The notes beneath the pieces were generated by a model. The model was given only the letters and a program-made list of their open reading frames with translations, was not told the origin of the DNA and searched no databases. The position numbers and the translations under genes were made by a program. 64,000 nucleotides of DNA from Nocardia lijiangensis NBRC 108240 (GTDB taxonomy: Bacteria; Actinomycetota; Actinomycetes; Mycobacteriales; Mycobacteriaceae): the NCBI RefSeq assembly GCF_001613045.1, contig NZ_BDBP01000045.1, forward strand, positions 1 through 64,000, written 5' to 3'. This document shows, piece after piece, positions 8,798 through 17,759 of the stretch. Each line of letters begins with the position of its first letter. The stretch's first letter is position 1.

Positions 8798-9511
8798 TCA
8801 CCTGGCCTGCGCTGGAATGCGTTTCTGCAGTTGCGCGGCGATCTGTTCCGGCGAGGCGGGCACGATGTGCACGGTGTCGCCCGCTTTGATCAGGTAACGC
8901 CCGTCGCCCTGCACATCGATCCAGGTGTAGTGGATCGCGGAGACCGGTTCGTCCCGATCCAGGCGCGCTTCGATGCGCAGGTGGCCCTCGGCGGTGTGCG
9001 GTTTGAGCAGCAGCCTGCGGATGGGGTTCGCGGTGGGCTGGGTGGCGACGACGGTCTCGGTATCGCGGACCGCGGCGGCGGTCGCGGCGCGCGCAGGTTC
9101 ACGTCCGGCCGGTGTCTTCGGTAGCAGCGCGGCGATGCGGTTGCCGAGCTTGCTCGCGTGTCCGATCGAGAGGCGCACGCGGCCGCCGAAATCGGGTCGG
9201 GCGCCGGGTTCCTGGACGGCGAGCACCGCGCGGTCGTACACCGTGCAGGCCAGCAGCCGCAGCTCGCTGTTCGGGGTGTGCGCGCCGCCGATGGCCACGA
9301 TCCTGGTGTGCGGATCGGCGAGGATCCGCAGGCAGGCGGACAGATCGGGGTCGGCGCGCAGCGGCAGGCTCTGATTCAGCTGGGCGCGCAGCGCCTCGGC
9401 CTCGTGCTCGGTCCGCGGCGTCTCCAGGATGCGCAGCGGGTACGGGTGGCGATCCACCTCTGTTTCCCGCCAGATGTGGGCGAACTCGTCCGGGGTGAAC
9501 GTCCAACCCAC
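8798..9511 (-). CDS. ESX secretion-associated protein, EspG family
   Basis: The 237-residue product starts with WTFTPDEFAHIWRET, typical of EspG-family cytoplasmic chaperones. It continues with a beta-rich core (RLLACTVYDRAVLAVQEPG) and a C-terminal segment GDGRYLIKAGDTVHIVPASP. Known EspG proteins bind PE-PPE dimers and keep them soluble for a specific ESX system. The two downstream genes fit as its clients. No ESX core genes (eccB-E, mycP) lie in the window, so the secretion machine must be encoded elsewhere. Confidence 0.8.
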   Translation of the reverse strand: MGWTFTPDEFAHIWRETEVDRHPYPLRILETPRTEHEAEALRAQLNQSLPLRADPDLSACLRILADPHTRIVAIGGAHTPNSELRLLACTVYDRAVLAVQEPGARPDFGGRVRLSIGHASKLGNRIAALLPKTPAGREPARAATAAAVRDTETVVATQPTANPIRRLLLKPHTAEGHLRIEARLDRDEPVSAIHYTWIDVQGDGRYLIKAGDTVHIVPASPEQIAAQLQKRIPAQAR

Positions 9512-9647
9512 GCCGAATCACTCCTCACCGAACCCACCGAACTGCCCGCAGCATAACGGTGTCGCATGCCCCGCGACGAACTGTTCGGGAACTGGTACCA
9601 CTGGATCAGGGGCTAACGCCGCGCCGACAACTCGGATATACCCAGAC

Positions 9648-9660
9648 AAACCCTTGGTTT
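9648..9660. promoter_or_regulatory. Palindrome upstream of the AfsA operon
   Basis: AAACC-CTT-GGTTT lies 71 nt before the GTG of the first operon gene and just downstream of a TATACC -10-like box (9637-9642). It would therefore cover the transcription start. Butyrolactone-receptor operators commonly have AAACC/GGTTT-type half sites. With an AfsA homologue in the operon this is an attractive but unproven autoregulatory operator. No convincing -35 box is visible. The rest of 9512-9730 holds no gene. Confidence 0.35.
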
Positions 9661-9730
9661 TCGCGCGGCCGATCGCAAGCCCGGGGCGCCAGGCTCCGGC
9701 GCGTCGATCAAGGGCGATGGGAGAGATGCC

Positions 9731-12445
9731 GTGCAGGTACTCGGGTCGTGGGACGAACCGGCGACGATCGCCGCGGCGGGTGGCAAGGCGCGCGGATTGC
9801 ACACCGTCCACAATGGCGGGTTCCGCGTTCCCGACTGGGTGGCGCTGGGTACCGATGCATTCGATTGCTTCCTCGCCGAACACGGTCTGGCCGAGACGGT
9901 TTCCGCGATCGGCGCGGTGGACGACCTGGAGCGTGCGCTGGCGCTGGCCGCCGAGTTGCGCGCCGCGATCTCGGCGGCGCCGCTGCCGTCCGGCCTGCGG
10001 GAACTGATCGCCGACGGATACGCACGGATCGGCGGTGGTCCGATCGCGGTGCGCTCCTCGACGGTCGTCGAGGACGGCGCCGAACACTCCTACGCGGGGC
10101 AGTTCGACTCCTTCCTCAACGTCAACGGGGTCGCGGCGGTCGCCGACCGGGTGCGGGACTGCTGGGCATCGGCTTTCTCCGAGCGGTCGATACGGTACGC
10201 CTTCGCGCGGGCGCGTCCGGTCGGCGGCGCGCCGGGCGTGGTGCTGCAACGGCTGGTGGCCGCGCGGGCCAGCGGCGTGCTGTTCACCGCGAATCCCAGC
10301 ACCGGCGCGCCCGGCGAACTGGTGATCAGCGCGGTGTACGGCCTCGGTGAGGGCCTGGTGTCCGGCGCGGTCGACGCGGACACGGTCACCGTCGAGAAGG
10401 CGACCGGCGCCGTGCTGGACACGGTCGTCGGCGCCAAGGACAGCAGCTACGTCCCCGCCGCGGAGCAGGGGTGTGAGGTCGGCGAGGTGGCGGCGGTGCT
10501 GCGTGAGCGCGCCGTGCTCACCGACGCCGAGATCGCCGAGCTGTCGGAGGTGGGGCGCAAGATCGAAATCGTCTGCGGCGCACCGCAGGACATCGAGTGG
10601 GCGCTGGACGACGTGGGACTGTGGATACTTCAGTCCCGCCCGATCACCACCGAACCGGTACCGCACGCGCCGGACGCGCTCCTGCGCGGCGCCGGTGAGC
10701 CGCTCGCGCCCGGCGAACTGCGAATCTGGGACAACTCCAACATCATCGAGAGCTTCAACGGCGTCACCTCCCCGCTGACCTACACCGTCGCGGCGGGCAT
10801 CTACGGTCGCGTGTACCGCGGCTACGCCGCCTCGCTGCGGGTGCCGCCCGCCCAGCTGCGGCAGACCGACGCCTGGACTCCGGTGCTGCTCGGCTACTTT
10901 CACGGCCGGGTGTACTACAACCTGCTGCACTGGTACCGGATGGTGGGTATCGCGCCGGGCTACCCGCTCAACCGCCGGGTGCTGGAAGCGGCGCTCGGGG
11001 TGGCCGAGCCGCTCGCCGACGACCTCGCGAAGACATTGCGGCCCTTCACCTTCCGCAACCCGCTGGCCCGCCTGCGCTCCCGTGCGGTGACCACGGCGAC
11101 CTATCTGCGCCGGCTGTTCGGCATCGATGCCATGGTCGACGACTTCCTCGCCGAGTTCTACCGCGTCTACGACGAATACGACGCACTCGACTACGCGTCG
11201 CTGTCCGGCGAACAGGCCTACGCCGCCTACCGCACGGTCGATCGCGATCTCGTCGAGCGCTGGGGCCCGCTGATGGTGCTGGACGCGATCCTGCTGACCT
11301 GCACCGGCCTGCTCTACGCGCTGACCAAGGCGCTGTTGCCCGATGCGCCCGAGTGGTTCCTCTACGCGGTCGTCGGCCCTGGCGCCGACGTCGAATCGGC
11401 CGAGCCCGCCCGCGCGATGACCGCGCTCGCCAGGACGGTGCATGCCGACCCGGAGCTGACGGCGCTGGTGCAGTCGACTCCGCCGGACCGGCTGTTCGAC
11501 ACGCTGGCCGATCATCCCGATTTCCGCGCCGAGATCGACGCCTACCTGGACCGCTACGGCTACCGCAGCCTGGACGAACTGAAGCTCGAGACGCCGGATC
11601 TCCGGGAGGACCCGTCGGGGTTGTTCATCATGCTGCGCAGCGCGCTGGGCCGGGTGCACGAGGAGGCGGCGCCGTCGGATCGACGCGACGAGGCCGAGGC
11701 CTATCTCGACGCCCACCTGCGCGGCCCGCGCCGCCGGGTCTACGAACGCCTGCGCGGCAAGGTGTCGCGGTGCGCCGCCCATCGCGAGCGTCTGCGGTTC
11801 TGCCGCACCAGGGCTTTCGGCATGGTGAAGCGGATGATCCGGGCGATGGGCCGGGATCTGGTCGAACGCGGCGTGCTCGACGAGTTCGCGGACGTGTTCC
11901 ACCTGACGGTGGACGAACTGCGCGGCTGCTACGAGGGCGCCGACACAGATCCGCTGCGCGCGCTGGTCGTGGCGCGCAAGGCGCAGCGCGCCGCCGATGC
12001 CGAACTGGTCGCGCCCGCCCGGTTCGTCACCAGGGGCGGCGCGTTCGGGCGGGCGGAACTGGCCGCGCAGGGCTGGGTGCCGGTCCGCGACATGCCCGCG
12101 GCGACCGCGGGCACCGTCCTCAGCGGCACGCCGTCGGCGGCGGGGACGGTGGAGGGCGAGGCGGTGGTCGTCGGAGAGCCGAGCGACGTGGCGGGCGGCA
12201 TCCTGGTGGCGTACCGGACCGACCCGGGCTGGGTCGCGGCGCTGCCCTCGGCGTCGGCGCTGGTGATCGAACGCGGCAGCCCGCTGACCCACGTGGCGAT
12301 CGTGGCGCGCGAACTCGGGGTGCCGACGGTCGTTCAGGTCAAGGACGTCACGAAGAAAATACGGACCAGTATGCGAATTCGGGTGGATGGAACTGCCGGA
12401 ACGGTTACTGTGCTGTCCGAAGGAGATCACCGCGATGGCACCTGA
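9731..12445 (+). CDS. PEP/pyruvate dikinase-like phosphotransferase
   Basis: The 904-residue product is built like PEP synthase and rifampicin phosphotransferase. An N-terminal ATP-binding domain comes first (GGKARGLHTVH at about 16, VRSSTVVEDGAEHSYAGQFD at about 107, LWILQSRPIT at about 297). A long central domain (about 330-790) follows, and then a C-terminal swivelling domain with the phospho-histidine in GSPLTHVAIVARELGVP (about 850-866). It would transfer phosphate from ATP through histidine to an unknown acceptor. The GTG at 9731 follows GGGAGAG. The gene overlaps the next by 11 nt, opening an eight-gene operon. Rifampicin inactivation is an alternative role, but the biosynthetic context argues for phosphorylating a pathway intermediate. 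Confidence 0.8.
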   Translation: MQVLGSWDEPATIAAAGGKARGLHTVHNGGFRVPDWVALGTDAFDCFLAEHGLAETVSAIGAVDDLERALALAAELRAAISAAPLPSGLRELIADGYARIGGGPIAVRSSTVVEDGAEHSYAGQFDSFLNVNGVAAVADRVRDCWASAFSERSIRYAFARARPVGGAPGVVLQRLVAARASGVLFTANPSTGAPGELVISAVYGLGEGLVSGAVDADTVTVEKATGAVLDTVVGAKDSSYVPAAEQGCEVGEVAAVLRERAVLTDAEIAELSEVGRKIEIVCGAPQDIEWALDDVGLWILQSRPITTEPVPHAPDALLRGAGEPLAPGELRIWDNSNIIESFNGVTSPLTYTVAAGIYGRVYRGYAASLRVPPAQLRQTDAWTPVLLGYFHGRVYYNLLHWYRMVGIAPGYPLNRRVLEAALGVAEPLADDLAKTLRPFTFRNPLARLRSRAVTTATYLRRLFGIDAMVDDFLAEFYRVYDEYDALDYASLSGEQAYAAYRTVDRDLVERWGPLMVLDAILLTCTGLLYALTKALLPDAPEWFLYAVVGPGADVESAEPARAMTALARTVHADPELTALVQSTPPDRLFDTLADHPDFRAEIDAYLDRYGYRSLDELKLETPDLREDPSGLFIMLRSALGRVHEEAAPSDRRDEAEAYLDAHLRGPRRRVYERLRGKVSRCAAHRERLRFCRTRAFGMVKRMIRAMGRDLVERGVLDEFADVFHLTVDELRGCYEGADTDPLRALVVARKAQRAADAELVAPARFVTRGGAFGRAELAAQGWVPVRDMPAATAGTVLSGTPSAAGTVEGEAVVVGEPSDVAGGILVAYRTDPGWVAALPSASALVIERGSPLTHVAIVARELGVPTVVQVKDVTKKIRTSMRIRVDGTAGTVTVLSEGDHRDGT

Positions 12446-15400
12446 CAAAGATGTTGCGGCCGTGCGAGATTGGCTCCTGCGACCCGCGCGGGAGACCGGT
12501 GTCCACTTGGCCGATGAGGCCGACGGCTGGGAGTTCCGCAGCTACCACGACCTGGCCGAGCAATCGTGGTCCATCGCCGCGCTCATGCGCGAACACGGAC
12601 TCGCGGGCGGCGAGGGCGCGTGCGTCATCATGCCGACCGGATTCGCCTGTACCGCGGCCTTTTACGCGGTGTGGGCCTGCGGCGGCGTGTTTACGCCCAT
12701 CGCACCGCCCCTGTTCGGCGACCTCGACCAGATCGTCGCGCACATAGCGGCCATCCTCGCCGCCGCCGAGCCGCGACTGGTGGTCACGTCGCCGGAATTC
12801 GAGGACTTGGTGTGCCGCGCGGCGGTCGCGGCCGGTCGGACCGACGAGCCGCTGGTGATCGGAGCGTGGCTGCCGCAGCCGCCCGCCCGGCGCGAGCTCG
12901 GCGCACCCGCCGAGTGCGCGTTGCTCCAGTTCACCTCCGGGTCCACCGGGACGCCGCGCGGGGTGCGGGTCAGCTGGCGCAACCTGGCCAACAACATCGC
13001 CATGATCTCCGGACTCGTCGACTGGCGCCCTGGCGAGGCCATGGTGTCGTGGCTGCCGCTCTACCACGACATGGGCTTGGTCGGCGCGTTCCTGACGACC
13101 GTCACGAACCAGGGCGATCTCTACCTGATGCGACCGGACCAGTTCGTTCGCGATCCGGCCCGCTGGCTGCGCGCGATGGCCGCGGCCCAGCACTCGCCGT
13201 CGCCCTCGTTCGCGCTCGGCTATGTGGCGCACCGGGTCCGGCCGGAGGAGATCGCCGATCTCGACCTGTCCGGCTGGCGCACCCTGGCCGTCGGCTCCGA
13301 GCCGGTGGAAGTGGCCGACCTGCAAGCGTTCGCCGAGCTCACCGGCCCTCGCGGCTTCTCGATGGACGCCTACACCCTGGCCTACGGTCTGGCCGAGGCC
13401 ACGCTCATGGTGACCTCCTCGGCCCGGCGACGGCCGATCACCGCGCTGCGCCTGGACACGCCGAACCTGCGCTTCGGGCAACCCGTCGGAGTGCTGGCGG
13501 AAGGGACGCTCGACGACGCCCATCGGGTCGAGGGCGCGGGCTGGATCACCGGACTCGGCTACTCGACACCGGAATCGACGGTCCGCGCGGTGGACGAGGC
13601 GGGGCGCGAGCTGCCCGACGGGGTGCTCGGCGAACTGGTGGTCGTCGGCGATTCGGTGGCCATGGGCTACACCGGGGACGGCGAAGACGGCGCGACCCGG
13701 ATACGAAACGGCGAGCTGCACACCGGTGACGCCGGATTCCTTTACCGCGGTGAGGTTTTCGTGCTCGGCAGGATGGGCACCAGCCTGAAGGTACGCGGGC
13801 GCTCGGTGTTCATGGAGGATGTCGAATCTCGTGTCGCGGGGGAGACCGGGATCACGAAGGGCAAGCTGGCCGCCGTCGCGCTCACCGAACTGGGCGCGCC
13901 CGGCATCGCGTTGTTCGCCGAAGCGCCGTCCGGGGACTGGATTGCCCAGGCGCGCCGAGTGATTCGCGGCGAACTCGGCCCCGCTGCCGCGATCACCATC
14001 GTCACCGGCCCTCGGGGCACGATCCGGCGCACGTCCAGCGGTAAGCCGCGCCGCCGCCACCTGTGGCAGCTGTTCCGGGACGGCGGGCTCACGGGGGTGG
14101 AGGTCCACGAGGCCGACGGAACCGCCGGATCGACCGCTGCGCTGCGAGTGGGTTCCAATGCGCCACCGGTGGGTTCCGCTGCGCCCGCGCGCGCTCTATC
14201 GGTGGAGCATGACCGTCAGCTGCTCGACTTCGCGCTAACCGCCGAGGCGCAGCCGGGATCCTTTGCCCCCGAAGACCGCCGATCCGCAGATGCGGACCGA
14301 CCGGAGTCGAACGACGCGCGACCGACTGTGCCCCGCGCCGAGCGCACCGAGAACGTTCGACCACTGGCATCCGCCGCGCCAACGCCTGCCCTGCCAACCG
14401 AGCGCGTGCGTCAACTTCTCGACTCCGCGCTGGAAAGCGTTGCGCTTCCCGAGGATTCGGTGGTGCTGTTCGAAGGCTCGCTGGCCGAGGGCTTCGGCAA
14501 CGAAGGTTCGGACGTGGACTTCCTTGCGGTCGTCCCCGGAACCGAAGAACTGCCGACCTTGCCGACGGTCTTGTTCATCGACGGTCGCCGCGTGGAGGTC
14601 CGGAGCCGCTCGGCGGCCCAGCTGCGGCGCCAGCTCGACCAGGCCGCCGCTGGCGATCCGGCCGCGCCGGATGAGGATCTGCTCAACCGCTGCCAGCGCT
14701 TCTTGCGCGCCACGGTGGTCCGGCCCGGCGCGGTCGACATCGACGGCTTGCGCGCGCTGCTTCCGCACGACGACTTCCGAACTCGAATGTCGCAGTGGTG
14801 GACCGCCCGCGCGGTGCAGGCGCTGCGTTATGCCGCGGCGCTGCGTGCGCTGCGCGCGCCCGACGAGGCGAGCGAGTGGGCCCGCGACGGACTGCTGCAA
14901 GCCATGAAGGCATGGGCGGCCCGCCGCGGCGAGACCTATCTCGAGACCAAATGGCTGCCGCACCAACTCGATCGGATCGGCCCTCACGATGTCATCGACC
15001 GCTACCGGGAGCTGAGCGACCCCAAGACGTGGACCTTCGAGAGCCTGTGCGGGGACAACGGTGACGCCGTGCCCGAGCTGACGACCAACGGACACCGCAC
15101 AGTCGAGCCAGACTCGTTGTCCACCATGGAATTCGAGCACCTGCGCGAGGACGACGGTGACGCCGTGCCCGAGCTGACGACGAACCGACACCGCACAGTC
15201 GAGCCAGACTCGTTGTCCACCATGGAATTCGAGCACCTGCGCGAGGACGACGGTGATGCCATGCCCGAGCTGACGACCAACGGGCACCGCACAATCGAGC
15301 CGGACTCGTTGTCCGCCACAGCATCCGGATCGCCGCAGACCGTGCTACACCCTGATGTGCCCACCCTCCCGGACTCCCCGGCGCACCGCTCGGCCGAAGA

Positions 15401-16409
15401 CACAACCTGGCAGCACCTCTGGCAACTGGTCGCCGATCTCGGCGTCGAAGAAACGACCGACGACCCGCACCGCATCCTTTTCGCCCGCCGCCAGGGCGTG
15501 ACGACGTGGACCATCGGCGGCCGGGTGCACGTCGTCCGCGACGATCGCGACGTCTTCGCGCTCTCCGACGCCGCCGCCCGCGCCTGGCGATCGGTGGTCT
15601 TCAAGCATTCGGTGCGCGACGTGCTGACCCGCTCCCCGCGCGACATCGCCACGGAGCTGGCCGAATTCGTGCGACTCGGCCTGGTCGGCTTGCAGTGGCG
15701 AGGCGCGGGCCCGATCGAACCCGCGCTCGCCATGTGCAAGCCCGCCGCGCCCTACACGCCGGTGCCGAGCGCATATCGTCCCGCTCTCGGGCTGACCGGT
15801 GCGGCTCGCGACGACGCGATCGCCACCTTGTCTCCGCTGCCCGCGCGGCGCTTCACCGAATGCGCGCTGCACCTGGTGTGGTCGAACATCGTGCTGGAGA
15901 ACGCCAGGGAGGATCTGGCGGGTGCGGTGAAGAACGGCCAAGGCGGTGTCGCCGATATCGCGGCACACCGGCTGGTCGCCATGGCGGTGCGGATCTTGCT
16001 GTCCGCCTTCGGCATTCACCCGCTGCCCGCCGACGTGGCCCCGGCCACCACGGTCGCGCGCCTGCTGCCGCCCGGCGCGCCGCGACGCGCGGAGGTGCTG
16101 GCGCACCTCGATGCCGCGCGCCGGGTGCGGTTCTCGGCGCTGCTGCGCGACGGCGACACCCTTGCCGGACTCGCGATCCTCGACGACTTCGTCGAGGTGG
16201 TGCGTGGCGTCGCGGGCGGTGCCGACGCGGCGGTGGCCTTCCCCGCATCGTTCGACTCGCGCGAGCAGTGGCGGCGCACCCTGGCGATCGGTTACGACTG
16301 GCTGCGCCTGGCCGCCTACCTGAACACCGACCTGCCTCTCGACGAGGCCCGCGACCTGCTCACCACCGGTGGCCACCAGCCCCATCTCCGGGAAAGCGAA
16401 TCCTCATGA
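12435..16409 (+). CDS. Fatty acyl-AMP ligase fused to nucleotidyltransferase
   Basis: The 1324-residue product is multidomain. Residues 1-550 form an adenylation domain with FTSGSTGTPRGV (about 165), WLPLYHDMGLVG (fatty acyl-AMP ligase type), AYGLAEATL (about 316), LHTGD and the C-terminal catalytic lysine region RTSSGKPRRR (about 532). A Pro/Ala-rich linker leads to a MNT/kanamycin-type nucleotidyltransferase (about 670-870) with GSLAEGFGNEGSDVD at 681-695. Nearly three 32-residue repeats (about 872-962) follow. Then comes a PqqD-like winged-helix segment (about 1010-1080) and a helical C-terminal domain of unknown type. ACP and thioester reductase genes follow, so the ligase probably loads the ACP. 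GAAGGAGATC precedes the ATG. The fusion is unusual. Confidence 0.75.
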   Translation: MAPDKDVAAVRDWLLRPARETGVHLADEADGWEFRSYHDLAEQSWSIAALMREHGLAGGEGACVIMPTGFACTAAFYAVWACGGVFTPIAPPLFGDLDQIVAHIAAILAAAEPRLVVTSPEFEDLVCRAAVAAGRTDEPLVIGAWLPQPPARRELGAPAECALLQFTSGSTGTPRGVRVSWRNLANNIAMISGLVDWRPGEAMVSWLPLYHDMGLVGAFLTTVTNQGDLYLMRPDQFVRDPARWLRAMAAAQHSPSPSFALGYVAHRVRPEEIADLDLSGWRTLAVGSEPVEVADLQAFAELTGPRGFSMDAYTLAYGLAEATLMVTSSARRRPITALRLDTPNLRFGQPVGVLAEGTLDDAHRVEGAGWITGLGYSTPESTVRAVDEAGRELPDGVLGELVVVGDSVAMGYTGDGEDGATRIRNGELHTGDAGFLYRGEVFVLGRMGTSLKVRGRSVFMEDVESRVAGETGITKGKLAAVALTELGAPGIALFAEAPSGDWIAQARRVIRGELGPAAAITIVTGPRGTIRRTSSGKPRRRHLWQLFRDGGLTGVEVHEADGTAGSTAALRVGSNAPPVGSAAPARALSVEHDRQLLDFALTAEAQPGSFAPEDRRSADADRPESNDARPTVPRAERTENVRPLASAAPTPALPTERVRQLLDSALESVALPEDSVVLFEGSLAEGFGNEGSDVDFLAVVPGTEELPTLPTVLFIDGRRVEVRSRSAAQLRRQLDQAAAGDPAAPDEDLLNRCQRFLRATVVRPGAVDIDGLRALLPHDDFRTRMSQWWTARAVQALRYAAALRALRAPDEASEWARDGLLQAMKAWAARRGETYLETKWLPHQLDRIGPHDVIDRYRELSDPKTWTFESLCGDNGDAVPELTTNGHRTVEPDSLSTMEFEHLREDDGDAVPELTTNRHRTVEPDSLSTMEFEHLREDDGDAMPELTTNGHRTIEPDSLSATASGSPQTVLHPDVPTLPDSPAHRSAEDTTWQHLWQLVADLGVEETTDDPHRILFARRQGVTTWTIGGRVHVVRDDRDVFALSDAAARAWRSVVFKHSVRDVLTRSPRDIATELAEFVRLGLVGLQWRGAGPIEPALAMCKPAAPYTPVPSAYRPALGLTGAARDDAIATLSPLPARRFTECALHLVWSNIVLENAREDLAGAVKNGQGGVADIAAHRLVAMAVRILLSAFGIHPLPADVAPATTVARLLPPGAPRRAEVLAHLDAARRVRFSALLRDGDTLAGLAILDDFVEVVRGVAGGADAAVAFPASFDSREQWRRTLAIGYDWLRLAAYLNTDLPLDEARDLLTTGGHQPHLRESESS
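15049..15318 (+). repeat. 96-bp in-frame tandem repeats inside the ligase gene
   Basis: Nearly three copies with a 96-nt period (anchor CGCCGTGCCC at 15065 and 15161, diverged at 15257) encode a 32-residue acidic unit beginning AVPELTTNGHRTVEPDSLST. The period is a multiple of three, so the reading frame is kept. It probably acts as a flexible linker between the nucleotidyltransferase and the C-terminal domains, and its copy number may vary between strains. Confidence 0.9.
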
Positions 16410-16675
16410 CCGCCGCCGCCGACACCACCCTGGCCGCCCGGGTGCGACGCCTCGTCCGGACCATGGCGCCCGAACCGCCCGCCGATCTCGCCGACGAGCA
16501 CCGCCTCGTGGAGGATCTCGGCTTCGACTCGCTGCGACTGATGGAGCTGACCGTGGTGCTGGAGCGGGCCTTCGAGCTACCGCGGCAACGGCCGGAGGAC
16601 CTGGTCGGGGTCCGCCGGGTCGGCGAGGTGATCGCGCTGGTCGCGGGCGGCGCACGGGGGAGCGGTCATGGGTGA
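16406..16675 (+). CDS. Acyl carrier protein
   Basis: The 89-residue stand-alone carrier protein has the phosphopantetheine serine in DLGFDSLRLMEL (about Ser 38). It should carry an acyl group activated by the upstream ligase and hand it to the downstream thioester reductase. The ATG overlaps the ligase stop as ATGA, and the gene overlaps the next by 8 nt. The phosphopantetheinyl transferase must come from elsewhere. Confidence 0.88.
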   Translation: MTAAADTTLAARVRRLVRTMAPEPPADLADEHRLVEDLGFDSLRLMELTVVLERAFELPRQRPEDLVGVRRVGEVIALVAGGARGSGHG

Positions 16676-17759
16676 GCGCGAGACCGTGCTGGTCACCGGC
16701 GCGACCGGCCTGGTCGGCGCCGAGGTGGTCGCCCGGCTCTCGGCCGCGAGCAGGCCGGTCGCCGCGGTGCTGCACAGCAACGCCGAGATCGTCCGCAACG
16801 ACGGCACGGTCCTGGAGGCTGGCACCGCGGTGGCGGGCGACATCCGCCGCCCCGGCTTCGGCCTGTCGGCGCGTGACACCGTCGACTTGGCCGAGCGGGT
16901 CGGCCTGATCGTGCACTGCGCCGCCACCACCGCCTTCGACGCGCCTGCCGCCGCCTACGACGAGCTCAACGTGCGTGGCGCCGCGCACGCGATCGATCTG
17001 GCGCAGGAGTGGGACGTGCCGCTGGTGCACGTCAGCACCGCGTACGTGTGCGGAAGGCGCGGCGGAACGGTCGGCGAGGACGAGCTCGACGTCGGCCAGT
17101 CCTTCGGAAACGGCTACGAGCGCAGCAAGTTCCGCGCCGAACAGCTGGTGCACGCGGCGGGCGAGCGGGGACTGCAATGGGCGATCGTGCGGCCCGGCAT
17201 CGTCACCGGCGCCGCGGCCACCGGAGAGATCCGCGAATACAAGAACCTGTACACCGTCGTGAAGCTGATGGTCGAGGGCAAGCTGCGCACCCTGCCCGGC
17301 CGCTACGACGCGACTCTGGCGCTGGCGCCGGTCGACCACGTGGCCGACGTGATCGCCGCGGCCGTACTGGATTTCGACTCGGCGAGCTTCCGCACCCTGC
17401 ACGCGCTCGGTCGCGACGCCCTCTCGCTGCGCGAGGTGTCCGACGTGCTGGCCGAGTACCCGTCCTTCGAGGTGGCGACCTTCGTGCCGGAATCCACGTT
17501 CGCCGAGGAGGATCTGGATCCGGTCGAGCGCGAGTACTACCGCAGGATCGGCGCGCTCTACACCAGCTACTTCGAGCGCAGGCTCGACTTCGACACCACC
17601 CGCGCCGAGATACTGCTGGGCCGCCCCGCGCCGCCTACCGGCAAGGAATACCTGCGCCTGCTGCTGGACTACTGCCTGGAAAGGGGCTACCTCGGCGTCC
17701 CGCTGCCGTCGATCGACGAAGTGCTGGCCGCCAACGGTTTCGGCGGAGCCGCGCGATGA
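16668..17759 (+). CDS. Thioester reductase-like SDR
   Basis: The 363-residue extended short-chain dehydrogenase has the NAD(P)-binding motif TGATGLVGAE (residues 9-18) and the catalytic pair in GYERSKFRAEQL (Tyr about 149). It resembles the thioester reductase (R) domain of carboxylic acid reductases and NRPS release domains. It would release the ACP-bound acyl group as an aldehyde or alcohol. Ligase, ACP and reductase in consecutive genes reproduce a carboxylic acid reductase split into three proteins. The C-terminus shows no second domain. Confidence 0.75.
   Translation: MGERETVLVTGATGLVGAEVVARLSAASRPVAAVLHSNAEIVRNDGTVLEAGTAVAGDIRRPGFGLSARDTVDLAERVGLIVHCAATTAFDAPAAAYDELNVRGAAHAIDLAQEWDVPLVHVSTAYVCGRRGGTVGEDELDVGQSFGNGYERSKFRAEQLVHAAGERGLQWAIVRPGIVTGAAATGEIREYKNLYTVVKLMVEGKLRTLPGRYDATLALAPVDHVADVIAAAVLDFDSASFRTLHALGRDALSLREVSDVLAEYPSFEVATFVPESTFAEEDLDPVEREYYRRIGALYTSYFERRLDFDTTRAEILLGRPAPPTGKEYLRLLLDYCLERGYLGVPLPSIDEVLAANGFGGAAR

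Noticed and set aside
9731..12445. Rifampicin phosphotransferase (resistance gene)
   Set aside because: The architecture fits, but the gene overlaps a biosynthetic operon. Resistance cannot be claimed without central-domain comparison, so only the general class is called.
9518..12448. 976-codon open frame antisense to the dikinase-like gene
   Set aside because: High GC at third codon positions creates long antisense frames. The plus-strand frame has clear catalytic motifs, and the antisense product has none.
15049..15318. 96-bp repeats considered as a CRISPR or mobile element
   Set aside because: In-frame coding repeats with no spacers or terminal inverted repeats.
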